Shown here piece by piece: positions 37,736-46,518 of a stretch of DNA of 64,000 nucleotides. Location: assembly GCF_015223055.1 (NCBI RefSeq), contig NZ_JADFBX010000021.1:27203-91202 (forward strand), given 5' to 3'. Under the pieces are notes generated by a model. The model was not told the DNA's origin. It did not search any database and saw only the letters and a program-made list of their open reading frames with translations. Every line of letters begins with the position of its first letter. The stretch's first letter is position 1. Position numbers and translations under genes: made by a program. This DNA is from Pedobacter sp. MC2016-24. Its GTDB lineage: Bacteria; Bacteroidota; Bacteroidia; Sphingobacteriales; Sphingobacteriaceae.

Positions 37736-38101
37736 ATGCAAAATTTAACCATTCAGGCAACCGTCGATTTTAATGAAGTTTTTAGTACCAAACACGGTGC
37801 TATTTATCAGTCAGATGCTGAAAACTGCTGGTATATTGATTTTGCCGGTAAATTGGCCCGCTTTGATTACCGTAATATTCTAAAGTTAAAAAAGGCAGTC
37901 TATCAAATTGACATTGAAGACCTGCTGCTGAACGGTGCAAATAGTCCAGATCTGGAAATTCTTTTCATCTGTGCATGCGATCACTGTTATGTATTGTCAC
38001 TTGTTCAAATCATTGCTTTAAAGGAATTGTTGCAGGGTACTTTTGTGATGCTGGAATTGAATCACATCATTCAGGATAGGCTGTATCGCTTAATAGGCTG
38101 A
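37736..38101 (+). CDS. Conserved hypothetical protein, 121 residues
   Basis: I do not recognise this family with confidence. The soluble protein of mixed alpha/beta character carries CWYIDFAGKLARFDYRNILKLKKAVYQIDIEDLL, an FICACDHCYVLSLVQIIALKELL segment with three Cys, and no signal peptide. The clustered Cys and His (CACDHC) could bind a metal, but that is conjecture. It starts with ATG, has its own promoter-like elements upstream, and lies about 100 bases before ferritin. A link to iron metabolism is possible only by position. Confidence 0.7.
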   Translation: MQNLTIQATVDFNEVFSTKHGAIYQSDAENCWYIDFAGKLARFDYRNILKLKKAVYQIDIEDLLLNGANSPDLEILFICACDHCYVLSLVQIIALKELLQGTFVMLELNHIIQDRLYRLIG

Positions 38102-38163
38102 GCTTGTTAGAATTAGATTCTTTCCATATTGCGTTTAAATTCTCTATTCTGAACTCTTAGCTC

Positions 38164-38171
38164 TATTTTTG
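38164..38171 (+). promoter_or_regulatory. -7 element TATTTTTG before ferritin
   Basis: TATTTTTG matches TAnnTTTG and lies 32 bases before the ATG at 38203. No -33 TTG at regular spacing was found. GTAGT-AGAA-ACTAC at 38172-38185 is a small dyad just after it. Confidence 0.4.
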
Positions 38172-38202
38172 TAGTAGAAACTACGAATTAATACCTAAGA
38201 AT

Positions 38203-38733
38203 ATGAAAGATATCCTGCGTGTTAAGTGTTTACTCTCAGCAGATGTAGAGGCACTTATTAACCAACAAATAAAAAAAGAAGCACATTCCTCAGCGATTTA
38301 TTTGTCTATGGCTTCATGGTGTAACCGCAATGGCTATGATTTCTCCGGTGACTATTTCTTTAAACAAGCTGAAGAAGAAAGAATGCACCAATTGAAGTTT
38401 TTCAAGTATGTATTGGATATGGGTGGAAATGCAGTGTCTCCTGAAATTACCAATGTTAAAGCAGAATATAATTCATTCCGTGAAGTATTTGAAGAAGCTT
38501 TAGATCAGGAAATCAGCGTAACCCAGTCTATTAAAAATATCGCGGCGCGTTGTTATAAAGAACAAGATTTTGTAACTCTTGAGTTCTTAAACTGGTTCTT
38601 TAAAGAACAAAGAGAAGAGGAATACAAAGCCAGAAGAGCACTGGAATTGTTTGAAGTTATTGGCGAAGAAGGTACCGGAAGATGGCAGATCGACAAACAT
38701 GTTGGTCAGATTACATACGACAGCGAGGCTTAA
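38203..38733 (+). CDS. Non-haem ferritin
   Basis: Ferritin oxidises and stores iron in a 24-subunit cage in the cytosol. The 176-residue chain is a four-helix bundle with family ferroxidase ligands: an N-terminal Glu in NQQIKKEAHSSAIYLSMASW, EEERMHQLKFFKYVLDMGG with the Glu/His pair, and WFFKEQREEEYKARR with the later Glu/Gln residues. The length is that of bacterial FtnA. It has a -7 element upstream and a strong terminator right after, so it is a single-gene unit. Confidence 0.93.
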   Translation: MKDILRVKCLLSADVEALINQQIKKEAHSSAIYLSMASWCNRNGYDFSGDYFFKQAEEERMHQLKFFKYVLDMGGNAVSPEITNVKAEYNSFREVFEEALDQEISVTQSIKNIAARCYKEQDFVTLEFLNWFFKEQREEEYKARRALELFEVIGEEGTGRWQIDKHVGQITYDSEA

Positions 38734-38758
38734 TCCATTCCTGCTGTAAAGGCTAATC

Positions 38759-38802
38759 AAGGTACATACTGATGCATTGTCAAACAGTATGTACCTTTTT
38801 TT
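38759..38802 (+). terminator. Rho-independent terminator after ferritin
   Basis: A perfect 13-bp stem (38759-38771 with 38785-38797) is followed by a run of T. Located 26 bases after the ferritin stop. Confidence 0.88.
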
Positions 38803-38826
38803 GTTTATCAGATAAAATTTAGTGGC

Positions 38827-38943
38827 ATGTCGAAGAAAAAAGATAAAAAGTCTGATAAAAAAGACAAAAAGAGCAAAAAGAAAAAAGAATGCTGCGAAAA
38901 ATATCTGACAGGGAAACGCTGTAAAAACTGTCCCAATGGATAA
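38827..38943 (+). CDS. Small Lys-rich, Cys-containing protein (38 residues)
   Basis: This short frame starts with ATG at 38827 and ends with TAA at 38943. The N-terminal half is nearly all Lys, Asp and Ser (MSKKKDKKSDKKDKKSKKKK). The C-terminal half is ECCEKYLTGKRCKNCPNG, with four Cys as CC and CxxC. The composition looks deliberate: no stop interrupts the A-rich stretch, and the Cys tail suggests a small metal- or nucleic-acid-binding protein. No clear ribosome-binding site or promoter is visible, and it lies just after the ferritin terminator, convergent with the FemAB-like gene. The function is unknown. Confidence 0.5.
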   Translation: MSKKKDKKSDKKDKKSKKKKECCEKYLTGKRCKNCPNG

Positions 38944-38963
38944 AATTCAACAGAGAATAGCCG

Positions 38964-40085
38964 TTATACGTGATATCCCTGACTGTGCATTTCTGTGCCA
39001 ATAAATCTTTGGTATTGTTTCATGTCCAGCGGATAATCCCAACAACCCATTCTATGGTATAGTTGACCGCCGAATCCGGTTTTAAATTTATACAAACCAT
39101 ACAGTGGGTGCGCGGGATCAGGTCTCGGTGCGACACCAAATAAATCATATTCTATACATCCACGCTCTTTTGCGATTTTCATGGCTTCCCATTGCAGGGC
39201 ATAAGTAGCCATGAAATTTCGGTTGCTGGAAGAAGATGCGCCATACAAATATGTACCGCGGTGACCAGATATGACCAGGAACATAGCTGCCATCGGTGTT
39301 CCCTCAAGTTCGGCAAGCAGCAGTTCTACTTCAGCAGGTGAAGTTGTATTTTCTGCTCTGGCAGTTAATACCGTTTGAAAATAACTGATGTCGTTAATGT
39401 GGATTCTGTTTCTAAGGGCAGTTTCCTGGTATAAGGCATACCAGACATGCAGGTTCTCCAAGCCGACTTTGCGGACGGTGATTCCTTTTCTGTAAGACAG
39501 ATTGATATTGTACCTTGTTTTGGGTTTCATGGCATCCAGAATTTGGCTACCGTCGCGTTGTAAATCGAGAAATATGGTATTGGAAGGTAAGATGTCGGAA
39601 TTTGTTTTTCTCAGGTTCCAGTTTATGGTGTTAAAATTAAAACGAAACTCCTGATATTTTTTTTCCGGGGGACCATTCCAGTTGCCGGATTCGTCAAAGC
39701 AATCACTTTCTTTGGCCCAATGAGATTCCCAGGCCAAGTCATAACGAATTAAAATGCACTTGTCAGGCAGTTGGCTTCTGAGTGATTCTGAAAGCTCTTC
39801 CAGAAATTTTCCCTGATGTTCTTCATTGGGTTCTATTTCAGGTCCATATGGAACATAAGCAACGCTATATTCCCGATCCAGCGGTTGTAGCAATACCAGA
39901 AAATCGGCATGTGTATATTTGTTTTTTGAAGCCCGGTTATAAATGCTCTCATCAGGAACTTTAAAGTTAAATGCTTTTGTTTGTAGTCCTTGTTTTGTTT
40001 TTACTTCAGACCAGAATGCGGTTTGTTGAATGATGGAAGTTTCGTAAACAGCCCGGATGTCCTTTTTTTCAATAACAATATTCAT
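38964..40085 (-). CDS. FemAB/GNAT-fold peptidoglycan-bridge-type aminoacyltransferase
   Basis: The 373-residue protein resembles FemAB/lipid II:glycine glycyltransferases, with two tandem acetyltransferase-like folds. Landmarks are QQTAFWSEVKTKQGLQTKAF near the start, the central MKPKTRYNINLSYRKGITVR, and late GTYLYGASSSSNRNFMATYALQWEAMKIAKERGCIEYDLFG with GLYKFKTGFGG. In Gram-positives the family adds amino acids to peptidoglycan bridges from tRNA. In Bacteroidota the acceptor is unclear, so a named substrate is not given. It is read leftwards, downstream of thymidine kinase with a 91-base gap. Confidence 0.85.
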   Translation of the reverse strand: MNIVIEKKDIRAVYETSIIQQTAFWSEVKTKQGLQTKAFNFKVPDESIYNRASKNKYTHADFLVLLQPLDREYSVAYVPYGPEIEPNEEHQGKFLEELSESLRSQLPDKCILIRYDLAWESHWAKESDCFDESGNWNGPPEKKYQEFRFNFNTINWNLRKTNSDILPSNTIFLDLQRDGSQILDAMKPKTRYNINLSYRKGITVRKVGLENLHVWYALYQETALRNRIHINDISYFQTVLTARAENTTSPAEVELLLAELEGTPMAAMFLVISGHRGTYLYGASSSSNRNFMATYALQWEAMKIAKERGCIEYDLFGVAPRPDPAHPLYGLYKFKTGFGGQLYHRMGCWDYPLDMKQYQRFIGTEMHSQGYHV

Positions 40086-40176
40086 CTTTTTTGCTTAACC
40101 TGCAAAGGACGCGAATTTTATCCTGATAAGCTAACCACTAATGTGCTTAGCTTGTCAAAATGAATGAGGGCGAATT

Positions 40177-40755
40177 TTATTCATCACCCAGATGGAAGCA
40201 GTGCCTGCACCTTGGTTCGTAACTTTCCTTTTCGCCCAATAGAAATTTGTTCGAATTGGCTACGGTACGGTAAGAATAGACAGCAGGACTTCCACAGCAT
40301 ACGCAAACAGCATTTACTTTGGTCACCAATTCTGCAATAGCCATCAGTGCTGGTATCGGACCAAATGGCTTTCCGGTAAAATCCATGTCCAGCCCGGCAA
40401 CAATAACGCGGATACCCTTTTGAGCGAGTTTATTACAAACATCAGGAAGATCTTCATCAAAAAACTGTGCTTCATCTATGCCCACGACTTGCGTATCTGC
40501 ATTTAAAAGTAATATGGCTGATGACGTTTCTACGGGAGTAGAAGGTATCGAATTTGAATCGTGCGACACAACTGCTGTTTCATCGTAACGCGTATCCGTT
40601 TTAGGCTTAAAGATTTCGATCTTTAAACGGGCGATCTGCGCGCGTTTTAAACGCCTTAATAATTCTTCAGTTTTTCCTGAAAACATCGAGCCGCAAATTA
40701 CTTCAATGCTGCCAAAGTTCGCCCCCCTCCTGTAATTTTGTTCGCTGAATAACAT
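40177..40755 (-). CDS. tdk: Thymidine kinase
   Basis: Thymidine kinase phosphorylates thymidine to dTMP in the salvage pathway. The 192-residue enzyme is a type II kinase: the P-loop is ICGSMFSGKTEELLRR, Walker B-like VVGIDEAQFF, the lasso domain has two CxxC zinc pairs (CVCC and CRHC), and YEPRCRHCF ends it. Length and motifs agree with the family. It is divergent from the 352-residue coding gene on the plus strand; the 97-base gap between them holds both promoters. Confidence 0.96.
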   Translation of the reverse strand: MLFSEQNYRRGANFGSIEVICGSMFSGKTEELLRRLKRAQIARLKIEIFKPKTDTRYDETAVVSHDSNSIPSTPVETSSAILLLNADTQVVGIDEAQFFDEDLPDVCNKLAQKGIRVIVAGLDMDFTGKPFGPIPALMAIAELVTKVNAVCVCCGSPAVYSYRTVANSNKFLLGEKESYEPRCRHCFHLGDE

Positions 40756-40799
40756 GTGCTTTAGGATCTTTTAAGGCCGCTAATATCAGAATTTTGTAG

Positions 40800-40807
40800 T
40801 ACTTTTG
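40800..40807 (+). promoter_or_regulatory. -7 element TACTTTTG before the 352-residue gene
   Basis: TACTTTTG fits TAnnTTTG and lies 46 bases before the start at 40853. A matching -33 element is not clear. Confidence 0.35.
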
Positions 40808-40852
40808 AGAGGTAAGTTACCAACAAAACCGTAGTTTTTGCGTTATTAAGTT

Positions 40853-41911
40853 ATGATGAATCAACAGGATATTTTTAAAAAAATAGGATTGATACTGAAC
40901 GAACTTCAGGATCAGTATGAATTTTTAGCTCAAAACCCTTCTCAGCTAAATGAACTGGAACTGGAGCTTTTCTTGGCCAATGCCAATTTTTTATCAGACC
41001 ATGTGCAGATTGTACGGAAAATCAATAACAATCCGCTGGTTAAGCAAATTCCACAGCATGCAGAAGTTCCTGAGCCTGAAACGCAAATTCAACCATTGAC
41101 AGCAGTTGCTGCTGAACCCTTACCTGTTGAGTTGCCAGCAGCAGCAGAAGTTATTGAAACAGCACCTGAATCGGAGCTTATTGAAGAAATTATTGAACCT
41201 GAAGAAAAAGAAGTATTCAGATTAGAGCCTGAGCCTGAAAACCAATTTCAGGATGAGCTGTTCAAATTGGAGCAGGAACCAGCCAGGTTTGAATTTATAT
41301 TAAATGAAGCGCCCTTATCCGACAAATTTGACTTCGAAGAGAAATCTATAGATGACATTTTTGATCGTCCTTTAAGTAAGGAAGAAGCACGCATCATTGC
41401 GGAGAAACAAAATCAGGTATCTGCAGAGCCGATCCATCAAACCATTCCCGAAGTTGTAACAGAAGAAATACCTGTGCAGGTTGAATCTCTAAAAACTGAC
41501 CTTGAACCTGAGCCGGAATTTAAACAAACTACATTTGAACCCCTTCCTGTTGAAGTGAAGGCAGCCGCGAGTCCGGTTGCAGAAGAAAGTCCCAGACTTA
41601 CATTAAATGACCTCCTGGCAGGAAAAAACAACAATACAGCAAATGTGAACGAGGGTAGTTTTAAGACGCCGATAACAGATTTGAGGCAGGCCATCAACTT
41701 AAATGAAAAGCTGTTGTATATCAAAGATTTGTTTAATGGTTATAATCTGGCTTATGCAGAAGCTATTGATCTGATCAATAAGATGCCGGATTTCCAGGCA
41801 GCAGATAAATTTTTGCAGCATAACTACGCGGTTAAAAACAATTGGGCATCAAAACAAACTACTGTTGATCAGTTTTACGAATTGCTGAACCAACGTTTTC
41901 CAGCTAGATAA
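40853..41911 (+). CDS. Conserved hypothetical protein with acidic low-complexity centre
   Basis: I do not recognise a named family. The 352-residue protein has a short helical N-terminal part (NELQDQYEFLAQNPSQLNELELELFLANANFLSDHVQIVRKI), then about 200 residues rich in Glu, Pro, Ala and Val that are probably disordered. A compact C-terminal helical domain follows (FKTPITDLRQAINLNEKLLYIKDLFNGYNLAYAEAIDLINKMPDF...). Only the ends look folded. There is no signal peptide or membrane segment, so it is likely cytosolic. A TACTTTTG -7 box at 40800-40807 suits its promoter. Its 3' end overlaps the convergent rodA gene by 8 bases. Confidence 0.8.
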   Translation: MMNQQDIFKKIGLILNELQDQYEFLAQNPSQLNELELELFLANANFLSDHVQIVRKINNNPLVKQIPQHAEVPEPETQIQPLTAVAAEPLPVELPAAAEVIETAPESELIEEIIEPEEKEVFRLEPEPENQFQDELFKLEQEPARFEFILNEAPLSDKFDFEEKSIDDIFDRPLSKEEARIIAEKQNQVSAEPIHQTIPEVVTEEIPVQVESLKTDLEPEPEFKQTTFEPLPVEVKAAASPVAEESPRLTLNDLLAGKNNNTANVNEGSFKTPITDLRQAINLNEKLLYIKDLFNGYNLAYAEAIDLINKMPDFQAADKFLQHNYAVKNNWASKQTTVDQFYELLNQRFPAR

Positions 41912-43166
41912 AGCCCATTCTGTTTGAATCCAACTTCAGGAATATAAACAGCAATACCGTAAAGCTCCATAAGGAAGAACCTCCATAGCTGATGAATGGT
42001 AAGGGGATACCAATCACCGGGATGATGCCAATTGTCATTCCGATATTGATGAATACGTGGAAGAATATAATACTTGCCACGCAATAGCCATATACCCGGG
42101 AAAACGTAGACCGTTGCCGTTCTGCCAGGTTCACCACCCGGAGCAGCATAGTGAGGTAGAGCGCGATCACTACAAAACAGCCTGCGAAACCCCATTCTTC
42201 ACCTATGGTGGAGAAAATGAAATCGGTGCTTTGCTCCGGCACATAGCCATATTTGGTCTGTGTGCCCTGTAAAAAGCCCCTTCCGGTCGCCTGTCCTGAT
42301 CCTATGGCAATTTTACTCTGGTTTACATTATATCCCGCGCCTTTTGGGTCTGTTTTAAGCCCCAGGATCAATTCAATCCGCGTCTGCTGATGTGGTTGTA
42401 AAACTTTTTCAAAAATGACCTTAGCGATAAACAAATAGCCAATAGCGGCAAATGTGATGACACCGATCATAATCATCCGCTGTTGTTTCTTTTTGTTGTA
42501 ATAGATGAACAGCGCGCCAATGGCGAGGATGCTGGAGATGAGTACCAGCGGGGTTAAATAAAGGTTGAGAATAAATAGCAATACCATTCCCCAGAAAAGA
42601 ATCAGCAGATATCCCGGTAATCCTTCGCGATACAATGGAAACATGAAAGAGAGGAATACCAGTGTAGAGCCCGCATCCGGTTGAAGCATGATCAGGCACA
42701 TCGGTAAAATAATGATCGCTGCCGCAATCAATACCGGCTTTAATGTGGTCAGCTTAGGATTAAAAGAACTCACATACCTGGCCAGTAACAGCGCTGTTCC
42801 GAACTTGGCAAGTTCTGATGGTTGCAACCTGAATGATCCCAATGGGATCCAGGCCTGGTTACCACCAACATTTCTTCCGACTACCAGCACAACCAATAAC
42901 AAGAACATGGTTACGCCATATATGATGGGAGAGAAGACACTAAAGAATTTGGCATCAAGCAATAGGATAGAGAAACCAAGTATCAGACCTGTAAAGATGA
43001 AAATCAGTTGTTTACCATAATTACTTCCAAAACTAAAAATATCTGAATCTGCCCTTGGAATAGAAGCATAGATGTTTACAAATCCAATTAAACACAAGGC
43101 TACATAGATCAGGATAGTAATCCAGTCTACGTTGAAGAAAAACCTATCGTTTTGTTGTGTCGTCAT
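41904..43166 (-). CDS. rodA: RodA, SEDS-family peptidoglycan glycosyltransferase
   Basis: RodA polymerises lipid II during side-wall growth together with PBP2. The 420-residue protein has about ten membrane segments, the VGGNQAWIPLGSFRLQPSELAKFGTALLLARY region, an internal Asp-rich MLQPDAGSTLVFL, and the C-terminal hallmark PFISYGGSSLW. Its start overlaps the PBP2 stop by 4 bases (ATGA type), so the two are coupled. It is the last gene of the mreB-mreC-mreD-PBP2-rodA run. Confidence 0.96.
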   Translation of the reverse strand: MTTQQNDRFFFNVDWITILIYVALCLIGFVNIYASIPRADSDIFSFGSNYGKQLIFIFTGLILGFSILLLDAKFFSVFSPIIYGVTMFLLLVVLVVGRNVGGNQAWIPLGSFRLQPSELAKFGTALLLARYVSSFNPKLTTLKPVLIAAAIIILPMCLIMLQPDAGSTLVFLSFMFPLYREGLPGYLLILFWGMVLLFILNLYLTPLVLISSILAIGALFIYYNKKKQQRMIMIGVITFAAIGYLFIAKVIFEKVLQPHQQTRIELILGLKTDPKGAGYNVNQSKIAIGSGQATGRGFLQGTQTKYGYVPEQSTDFIFSTIGEEWGFAGCFVVIALYLTMLLRVVNLAERQRSTFSRVYGYCVASIIFFHVFINIGMTIGIIPVIGIPLPFISYGGSSLWSFTVLLFIFLKLDSNRMGFI

Positions 43167-45079
43167 TTTGTAGCTTGAATGGGTTTAGCTTTTATTGCTG
43201 TGGTGTCTTTAATCGAATCTGTCAATTTAGCCTTGGGTTTTACTTTAGGCTTCGGCGGATCTGGAAGGATGACCTGTTTCTTCATCCATTCTGCCTGCGC
43301 TTGTTTATTTTTTGCCAGGCTTCCTTTTAAATAAGTTTCAGTAATATAACTGGCAATTGGTGCCGCATAAGTACTGCCATAACCTGCATTTTCTACGATA
43401 ACCGCAATGGCAATTTTTGGATTGTCGCGCGGAGCGAACCCAATAAATACGGAGTGGTTTTTACCACGTGGGTTTTGTACCGTACCTGTTTTACCACACA
43501 TGATGATCCCGTCGATCTGTGAGTCTCTTGCCGTTCCCCAGGAAGCATTTACCGCATCCTGCATGCCATCTATTACCGGTCCGAAGTGTCGTTGATCAAC
43601 CCCCACATAGTTTTTAACCAGGTACTCTTTTTTAATGACATGGTTTTTACCGATAGCTTTGACCAGATGGGGCTTGATGTAATAACCCTGGTTGGCAATA
43701 ATGGCCATAATGTTAGCCATTTGAAGTGGGGTAGCATCCATCTCCCCTTGTCCGATAGCCAGGGAAAGCACCGTGCTGTAACCCCAGTATTTGCTATATT
43801 TAGACGAATAGTAGGCTGCATCATATAACCTGCCATCTCGTTCAGAGGGCAAATCAATTCCTAGCTTTCCGCCAAGCCCAAATTTTCTAACCTTTTTTTG
43901 CCATTCGTCATAAGCGATGTGTTGATTGGCATATTTACGCTGCGTGATCAGTTTTTGAAACACATAGCAAGCATAAGTATTACATGATCTCGCTAATCCT
44001 CTGCGCAAACTAATGTTCCCATCAACGTGTTCACACTTTACAGTGTGGTTACCTACTTTGAAATAACCGGGACAGTTGAAAGTCATGTTGGGATCAATAA
44101 CACCATCTTGCAGACCCAGTAAAGCATCCAATGGCTTAAATGAAGAACCAGGAGAATAATAACCCATAATTGGCCTGATGTTGAACACCCGGTTTGGATC
44201 TTTTAACAACTCCATATAATTGTTGCCCTGCTGCCGGCCAACCATCAGGTTGGGATCGTAACTTGGGCTGCTGACAAAGGCGAGTACTTCTCCTGTCGCG
44301 GGTTCAATGGCTACGATACTGCCAATTTTGTTCTTCATCAACTGTTCTCCAAGTTTCTGTAATTTCAGATCTAAGGAAGAAATTAACTGATCACCCGAAA
44401 CAGCTGCAGTGTCAAATCGACCTTCTGCATAGCTACCTTTAGGTACGTTCTTTGCGTCATATAGCATGTTAACCACACCTCTCTTCCCACGTAGAAGTGT
44501 TTCATACGATTTTTCAACACCTGATTTTCCGATGTAATCTCCTGAGCGGTAGTAACCTTCAGAGTTCGTAATGTCCAGAGGTGATACCTCTTTGATATAA
44601 CCCAAAAAGTGAGCTGCAAGGCTGTCCGGATAATTCCGGATGGTTCTGCTTTGTACAAAGAAGCCAGGGAAGCGGGATAATTGCTCCGATAGTGCAGCAT
44701 AAGTTTCAATAGACAATTGTTTTTCAAACAGGCCTGGCTGATATCTGGATTGGGCCGAAGCCCTGTTAAAGTTTCTTTTAAAACGCGTGGTATCAATGCC
44801 AATGATCCGGCAAAGGGCAGCCGTATCAAAATCTTTGACCTGGTTGGGGATGACCATTAAATCGTACACCGATTCATTTTGTGCCAAAGCTTTCTCATTC
44901 CGATCAAAAATAACCCCACGTGCCGGATACGTGTAAATTTTACGGAGTACGTTACGATCGGCAGAAAGGAAATATTTATCGCTTAAAATCTGAATATAGA
45001 AAAGTGTACCCAACAGGATCAGTCCCATTAAGATGAAAACGCCTTGTATGATATATTTTCGGTTAAACAGATTGTTCAT
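43163..45079 (-). CDS. mrdA: Penicillin-binding protein 2 (class B transpeptidase)
   Basis: PBP2 cross-links peptidoglycan during elongation and pairs with RodA. The 638-residue protein has an N-terminal anchor (IIQGVFILMGLILLGTLFYIQ), the dimerisation domain with YPARGVIFDRNEKALAQNESVYDL, and the transpeptidase motifs SSFK (nucleophile Ser312), SCN (RSCNTY) and KTGT (CGKTGTVQNPRGKNHS). It ends in a Pro/Lys-rich tail of about 40 residues (PKPKVKPKAKL...) that is probably disordered. It overlaps mreD at one end by 1 base and rodA at the other by 4. Confidence 0.96.
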   Translation of the reverse strand: MNNLFNRKYIIQGVFILMGLILLGTLFYIQILSDKYFLSADRNVLRKIYTYPARGVIFDRNEKALAQNESVYDLMVIPNQVKDFDTAALCRIIGIDTTRFKRNFNRASAQSRYQPGLFEKQLSIETYAALSEQLSRFPGFFVQSRTIRNYPDSLAAHFLGYIKEVSPLDITNSEGYYRSGDYIGKSGVEKSYETLLRGKRGVVNMLYDAKNVPKGSYAEGRFDTAAVSGDQLISSLDLKLQKLGEQLMKNKIGSIVAIEPATGEVLAFVSSPSYDPNLMVGRQQGNNYMELLKDPNRVFNIRPIMGYYSPGSSFKPLDALLGLQDGVIDPNMTFNCPGYFKVGNHTVKCEHVDGNISLRRGLARSCNTYACYVFQKLITQRKYANQHIAYDEWQKKVRKFGLGGKLGIDLPSERDGRLYDAAYYSSKYSKYWGYSTVLSLAIGQGEMDATPLQMANIMAIIANQGYYIKPHLVKAIGKNHVIKKEYLVKNYVGVDQRHFGPVIDGMQDAVNASWGTARDSQIDGIIMCGKTGTVQNPRGKNHSVFIGFAPRDNPKIAIAVIVENAGYGSTYAAPIASYITETYLKGSLAKNKQAQAEWMKKQVILPDPPKPKVKPKAKLTDSIKDTTAIKAKPIQATK

Positions 45080-45594
45080 TAGCGGGCTTTTCTATTATAG
45101 AATATAAATTCGATCAGGATAATCGTGAAGAGTGTAAATATACCACTTAAAAGACATCTGAGCAGGGTATACGAAAACTCAGCAAGTCTGAAGGTTTCTA
45201 AAAAGAAGAGCACCAAATGATGAGAAAAAACGCATAAAATGGCATACAATATGAACCATTTAAAGCCCATATTTCCAAGTGTAGGTTCTGGTTCGTCAAA
45301 TCCATCGCGGTTCAAGGTAATGGAAATGAAAGAGATCCTGACAAAGGCCAGCGCTACACAGGCAGCCGCGTTTACACCCAGGGTGTCGTAAAAAGCATCC
45401 AGCGTTAAACCGGTGACAAATGCAATCAGGTAAAGTAATAAATTGGGGATGCCAAAGGGAAGCAGCATCAAAAAAAGAATGTATACAAATGGGGTAGCCA
45501 TGTTATAGAAACTCAGGTTCCGCAGCAGCAGGATCTGAGTTAAAAGGAGTATGAACCACCTTACGATATTTACCAAAACGATTCTACTGTTCAT
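45079..45594 (-). CDS. mreD: MreD rod-shape protein
   Basis: MreD is a small membrane protein of the elongasome linking MreC with PBP2/RodA. The 171-residue protein has about five hydrophobic segments (WFILLLTQILLLRNL, FVYILFLMLLPFGIPNLLLYLIAFVTGLTLDAFYD) and the family GLTLDAFYDTLGVNAAA motif. Sequence similarity in this family is low, so the call also rests on position: it overlaps mreC by 11 bases and PBP2 by 1. Confidence 0.9.
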   Translation of the reverse strand: MNSRIVLVNIVRWFILLLTQILLLRNLSFYNMATPFVYILFLMLLPFGIPNLLLYLIAFVTGLTLDAFYDTLGVNAAACVALAFVRISFISITLNRDGFDEPEPTLGNMGFKWFILYAILCVFSHHLVLFFLETFRLAEFSYTLLRCLLSGIFTLFTIILIEFIFYNRKAR

Positions 45595-46423
45595 TGGGTA
45601 CTTTTGATGCTAATTCTTTTTGTTCGGCCGCGTATTTATCTAAAATTACGTAGACATATTGTAAAGTGCTAAAATCATTGAACAACCTGATTTCTATAGC
45701 CATAGAATTATCCCCGGCGGCCACAGAAGTGTTGATGATACTGCCTACCGGAATTCCTGGCGGGAAAGAGGAATAGCCTGAAGTCACTACCGTATCTTTT
45801 ACGTTCACTTTAAAATGATTGGGTACGTCTTTAACAAAGGCTTTCCTGTAGTCAAAATTGCTGGTACCCCAAACCAATGAGCCCAATGCATTGTTCTTTT
45901 TAAGGTTTACACTAATCTTGGTTTCTTTATGCAACAGGGACTGGATATTGGCCAAATGTTCAGAAACATCCCTGATATAGCCAACTACACCTACACCCGG
46001 AGAAATTACCGGCATGCCGCTGGCAATTCCATCGGCTTTACCTTTATTGATGGTGATGATGTTGTTGCGCAGGGTAATGGAATTCTTAATAACCCGGGCA
46101 GATAGGTAAGTATACTGTGGATTATTCAGTGTGTCCTTAACCGTGATTTTTTTTGCACTATCTATGCTTTTCAGCATGAGCAACTCCGTTTTGAGTTTGG
46201 CATTTTCTGCAGCCAGGCTATCATTTACCGGACCCAAATTGAGGTATTTTTTTAAGACATTGAGGTTTTGGTAAACATCGCCTACCACCTCATTGGTAGA
46301 GTTAACGGCCGCACTGTGCTGGTAAGCATTATTTCTTACCGTTAAAATCAGGCCGAAAATGAAGAAAATGATAAATAAGAAAAATGCGTTATATCTGTTT
46401 ATGAAAATCCAAAGGTTACGCAT
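45584..46423 (-). CDS. mreC: MreC rod-shape protein
   Basis: MreC forms a periplasmic scaffold for elongation. The 279-residue protein has a single membrane anchor (FFLFIIFFIFGLILTV), a coiled-coil segment (NDSLAAENAKLKTELLMLK), and a beta-rich C-terminal domain (VISPGVGVVGYIRDVSEHLANIQSLLHKETKISV). Length and architecture match the family. It is separated from mreB by 96 bases containing an inverted repeat. Confidence 0.93.
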   Translation of the reverse strand: MRNLWIFINRYNAFFLFIIFFIFGLILTVRNNAYQHSAAVNSTNEVVGDVYQNLNVLKKYLNLGPVNDSLAAENAKLKTELLMLKSIDSAKKITVKDTLNNPQYTYLSARVIKNSITLRNNIITINKGKADGIASGMPVISPGVGVVGYIRDVSEHLANIQSLLHKETKISVNLKKNNALGSLVWGTSNFDYRKAFVKDVPNHFKVNVKDTVVTSGYSSFPPGIPVGSIINTSVAAGDNSMAIEIRLFNDFSTLQYVYVILDKYAAEQKELASKVPNEQ

Positions 46424-46457
46424 GTATCTAAAAATTTTTAATATTCAGTATTTGGTT

Positions 46458-46507
46458 GTTGGTATTTAGTCATTAACGGCATGGCCAGCCAACTACTAAA
46501 TACCAAC
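46458..46507 (-). repeat. Inverted repeat between mreB and mreC
   Basis: GTTGGTATTTAGT at 46458-46470 is perfectly repeated in inverse at 46495-46507, with 24 bases between. No T-run follows. In the transcript it could form a hairpin between mreB and the rest of the operon. Confidence 0.7.
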
Positions 46508-46518
46508 TACGATACTAG

